Shown here in pieces: positions 4,882 through 6,534 of a stretch of 6,534 bases of DNA. Each line of letters starts with the position of its first letter. Position 1 is the stretch's first letter. The DNA is from an uncultured Caulobacterales bacterium (GTDB taxonomy: Bacteria; Pseudomonadota; Alphaproteobacteria; Caulobacterales; Maricaulaceae): the NCBI GenBank assembly GCA_938007945.1, contig CALLME010000177.1:1-6534 (forward strand). Reading direction: 5' to 3'. The translations under genes and the position numbers were made by a program. A model generated the notes under the pieces. That model saw only the letters and a program-made list of their open reading frames with translations. It had not been told where the DNA came from and searched no databases.

Positions 4882-6534
4882 TTATCGATTGCGCAGTTGT
4901 CCGCTGACGACGCCAAGTACAGCATTGGCAGCCTCAAAGAGATTTGAGCCCGGTGGGAAAATGGCGTCTACTCCTGCGGCGCGCAAGTAAGCGAAGTCTT
5001 TTTCGGGTATAACGCCACCGACCACGACTTTGATATGAGAGGCATTTTTAGATGCGAGCAAGTCAATCAACCCTGGCACGAGCGTCTTATGCCCCGCCGC
5101 GAGAGACGACACACCAATCACATCGACGCCTTTTTCAATCGCAAGGTCTGCCACTTCGTCTGGCGTCACAAACAAGTTCGTCATATCGACCTTAAAGCCC
5201 ATGTCCGCGAAACTCGTCGCCACGACTTTCGCACCGCGGTCATGGCCATCTTGTCCCATTTTCGCGATAAGAACATAGGGTAAATTATTGTTTTCGCTTT
5301 GGTATTCATAGATGCGCGCTGCAATGCTTTTGAATAACGGATCATTTTTATTCATCTCGCTATAAACACCAGACAGTATACGTGTGACCGCATCGTGGCG
5401 ACCAAAGACAATTTCCATTGCTTGCGTGATTTCGCCGAGTGTGGCCCGTGCGCGCGCCGCATCAACCGCCGCCGCGAGGAGATTGCCTTCACCCGACTTG
5501 GCGGTAGATGTCAGATTTTTAAGTACCTCGTCAACGGCTTGCGCATCACGGCTCGCTTTAATCATCTCGATTGATTTGACCTGCCCTGCGCGCACTTTTT
5601 CATTGTCAATATCAAGCGTGTCAATCGGATCTTCTTCATCCCGTGTGTATTTGTTCACCCCCACAATGACGTCATCGCCGCTATCGATACGCGATTGACG
5701 GCGCAAAGCTGCCTCTTCGATATTGAGCTTTGGCAGGCCACTTTCAATCGCTTTCGTCATCCCCCCAAGCGCTTCGACCTCGTCAATCATTTTCCACGCT
5801 TCATCGGCGAGTTGCTTGGTCAAGCTCTCGACATAATAGGAGCCCGCGAGTGGGTCGACCACGCGCGTAAGGCCCGTTTCATGCTGTAAAATAAGCTGGG
5901 TGTTGCGCGCAATCCGCGCAGATGTTTCTGTCGGCAAAGCAATGGCCTCGTCAAAGGCATTTGTATGCAAAGACTGTGTGCCGCCCATGGTCGCGGCTAA
6001 AGCCTCCACCGTCGTGCGCACAACATTATTGTAAGGGTCTTGCATGGTCAGCGACACGCCAGAGGTTTGGCAATGCGTGCGCAGCATTTTTGAGCGCTCA
6101 GATTTTGCACCAAAGTCAGTCATAATTTTTGACCACATTTGACGCGCCGCGCGCAGCTTTGCGACCTCCATAAACATATCCATGCCGATACAGAAAAAGA
6201 ATGACAGACGCGGCGCGAAATCATCAACATTTAGCCCTTTCGCCATGGCCGCGCGTACATATTCCATACCATCCGCCAGCGTATAAGCGAGCTCTTGCGA
6301 GAGGGTCGCACCCGCTTCCTGCATGTGATAGCCAGAGATAGAAATGGAATTAAATCGCGGCATTTTTTGCGACGTATATTCAATAATATCACCAATGATT
6401 TTCATGCTCGGCGCAGGCGGATAGATATAGGTGTTGCGCACCATAAACTCTTTGAGGATATCATTTTGAATAGTGCCAGAAAGTTTATCAGTGCTGACGC
6501 CCTGCTCTTCGCCCGCCACGATATACATGGCGAG
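4882..6534 (-). CDS. scpA: Methylmalonyl-CoA mutase, C-terminal ~550 residues (5' end outside window)
   Basis: Adenosylcobalamin-dependent cytoplasmic enzyme that interconverts (R)-methylmalonyl-CoA and succinyl-CoA in propionate, odd-chain and branched-chain catabolism. The reading frame is open to the window edge: codons for Leu-Ala precede the first visible Met at 6528, so that Met is internal. Family members are about 710-720 residues, so roughly 165 N-terminal residues are missing. Counting from Met6528, the substrate-binding barrel shows [15 protein letters not shown] (31-45) and [11 protein letters not shown] (63-73), whose Tyr67-His68 match the catalytic Tyr/His pair of the family. 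[14 protein letters not shown] follows further on. The C-terminal B12-binding domain carries DGHDRG (427-432). His429, codon 5244-5242, is the expected lower axial cobalt ligand, followed by SSLAAGH and VVVGGVIP. These intact motifs indicate the catalytic subunit rather than a degenerate small subunit. The stop is TAA. Other names in use are mutB, mcmA and bhbA. The cobalamin-uptake operon immediately downstream fits its cofactor need. Identification is very secure; homodimer versus heterodimer cannot be decided here. Confidence 0.97.
   Translation of the reverse strand, partial: LAMYIVAGEEQGVSTDKLSGTIQNDILKEFMVRNTYIYPPAPSMKIIGDIIEYTSQKMPRFNSISISGYHMQEAGATLSQELAYTLADGMEYVRAAMAKGLNVDDFAPRLSFFFCIGMDMFMEVAKLRAARQMWSKIMTDFGAKSERSKMLRTHCQTSGVSLTMQDPYNNVVRTTVEALAATMGGTQSLHTNAFDEAIALPTETSARIARNTQLILQHETGLTRVVDPLAGSYYVESLTKQLADEAWKMIDEVEALGGMTKAIESGLPKLNIEEAALRRQSRIDSGDDVIVGVNKYTRDEEDPIDTLDIDNEKVRAGQVKSIEMIKASRDAQAVDEVLKNLTSTAKSGEGNLLAAAVDAARARATLGEITQAMEIVFGRHDAVTRILSGVYSEMNKNDPLFKSIAARIYEYQSENNNLPYVLIAKMGQDGHDRGAKVVATSFADMGFKVDMTNLFVTPDEVADLAIEKGVDVIGVSSLAAGHKTLVPGLIDLLASKNASHIKVVVGGVIPEKDFAYLRAAGVDAIFPPGSNLFEAANAVLGVVSGQLRNR

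Noticed and set aside
4866..4882. ATTGT/ACAAT inverted repeat after the mutase stop, as a terminator or FNR/CRP-like site
   Set aside because: The stem has five mostly A-T pairs with no following T tract, and the halves do not match TTGAT-N4-ATCAA or TGTGA-N6-TCACA. It also overlaps the stop codon.
4491..4907. A 138-codon plus-strand open frame across the leader region
   Set aside because: It is antisense to the promoter, the riboswitch and the start of btuB, has no recognisable protein similarity, and its openness is explained by the structured RNA sequence.

Overview
The window reads as a vitamin B12 (cobalamin) uptake operon lying directly downstream of a B12-dependent enzyme gene. All five recognisable genes are on the minus strand, so transcription runs from high to low coordinates. 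The likely host is a Gram-negative alphaproteobacterium. Reasons are the TonB-dependent outer-membrane receptor, the periplasmic-binding-protein/FecCD/ATPase importer, a cobalamin riboswitch of the proteobacterial type and protein sequences typical of that class. G+C looks close to half by eye, and a marine Hyphomonadaceae/Maricaulales-like host is only a guess.

Layout in transcription order. (1) 6534-4882: the C-terminal three quarters of methylmalonyl-CoA mutase, cut by the window edge at its 5' end, with the (beta/alpha)8 active-site Tyr-His pair and the C-terminal B12-binding domain intact. (2) 4881-4493: a 389-base non-coding stretch holding a likely sigma-70-type promoter, a cobalamin riboswitch aptamer, a possible terminator/antiterminator expression platform and the ribosome binding site of the next gene. 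(3) 4492-2651: btuB, the TonB-dependent cobalamin receptor. (4) 2644-1793: btuF, a cobalamin-binding protein that carries a lipobox. (5) 1796-798: btuC, the FecCD-family permease. (6) 798-25: btuD, the ATPase. The last four genes are separated by +6, -4 and -1 bases, so they are almost certainly one transcript with translational coupling. Bases 1-24 hold nothing recognisable.

Functionally, BtuB would bring corrinoid across the outer membrane using TonB energy. BtuF would capture it at the periplasmic face and BtuCD would pump it into the cytoplasm, where adenosylcobalamin can serve methylmalonyl-CoA mutase in propionate/branched-chain metabolism. The riboswitch would shut down uptake when cobalamin is plentiful. 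The mutase gene lies upstream of the riboswitch and is not under it, although no strong terminator separates the two.

I found no undescribed system. The window is a coherent, largely conventional B12-import locus. The points worth a second look are the tight promoter-riboswitch arrangement, the possible expression-platform switch, the lipoprotein form of BtuF with Asp at +2, and a vicinal Cys-Cys pair in BtuB.
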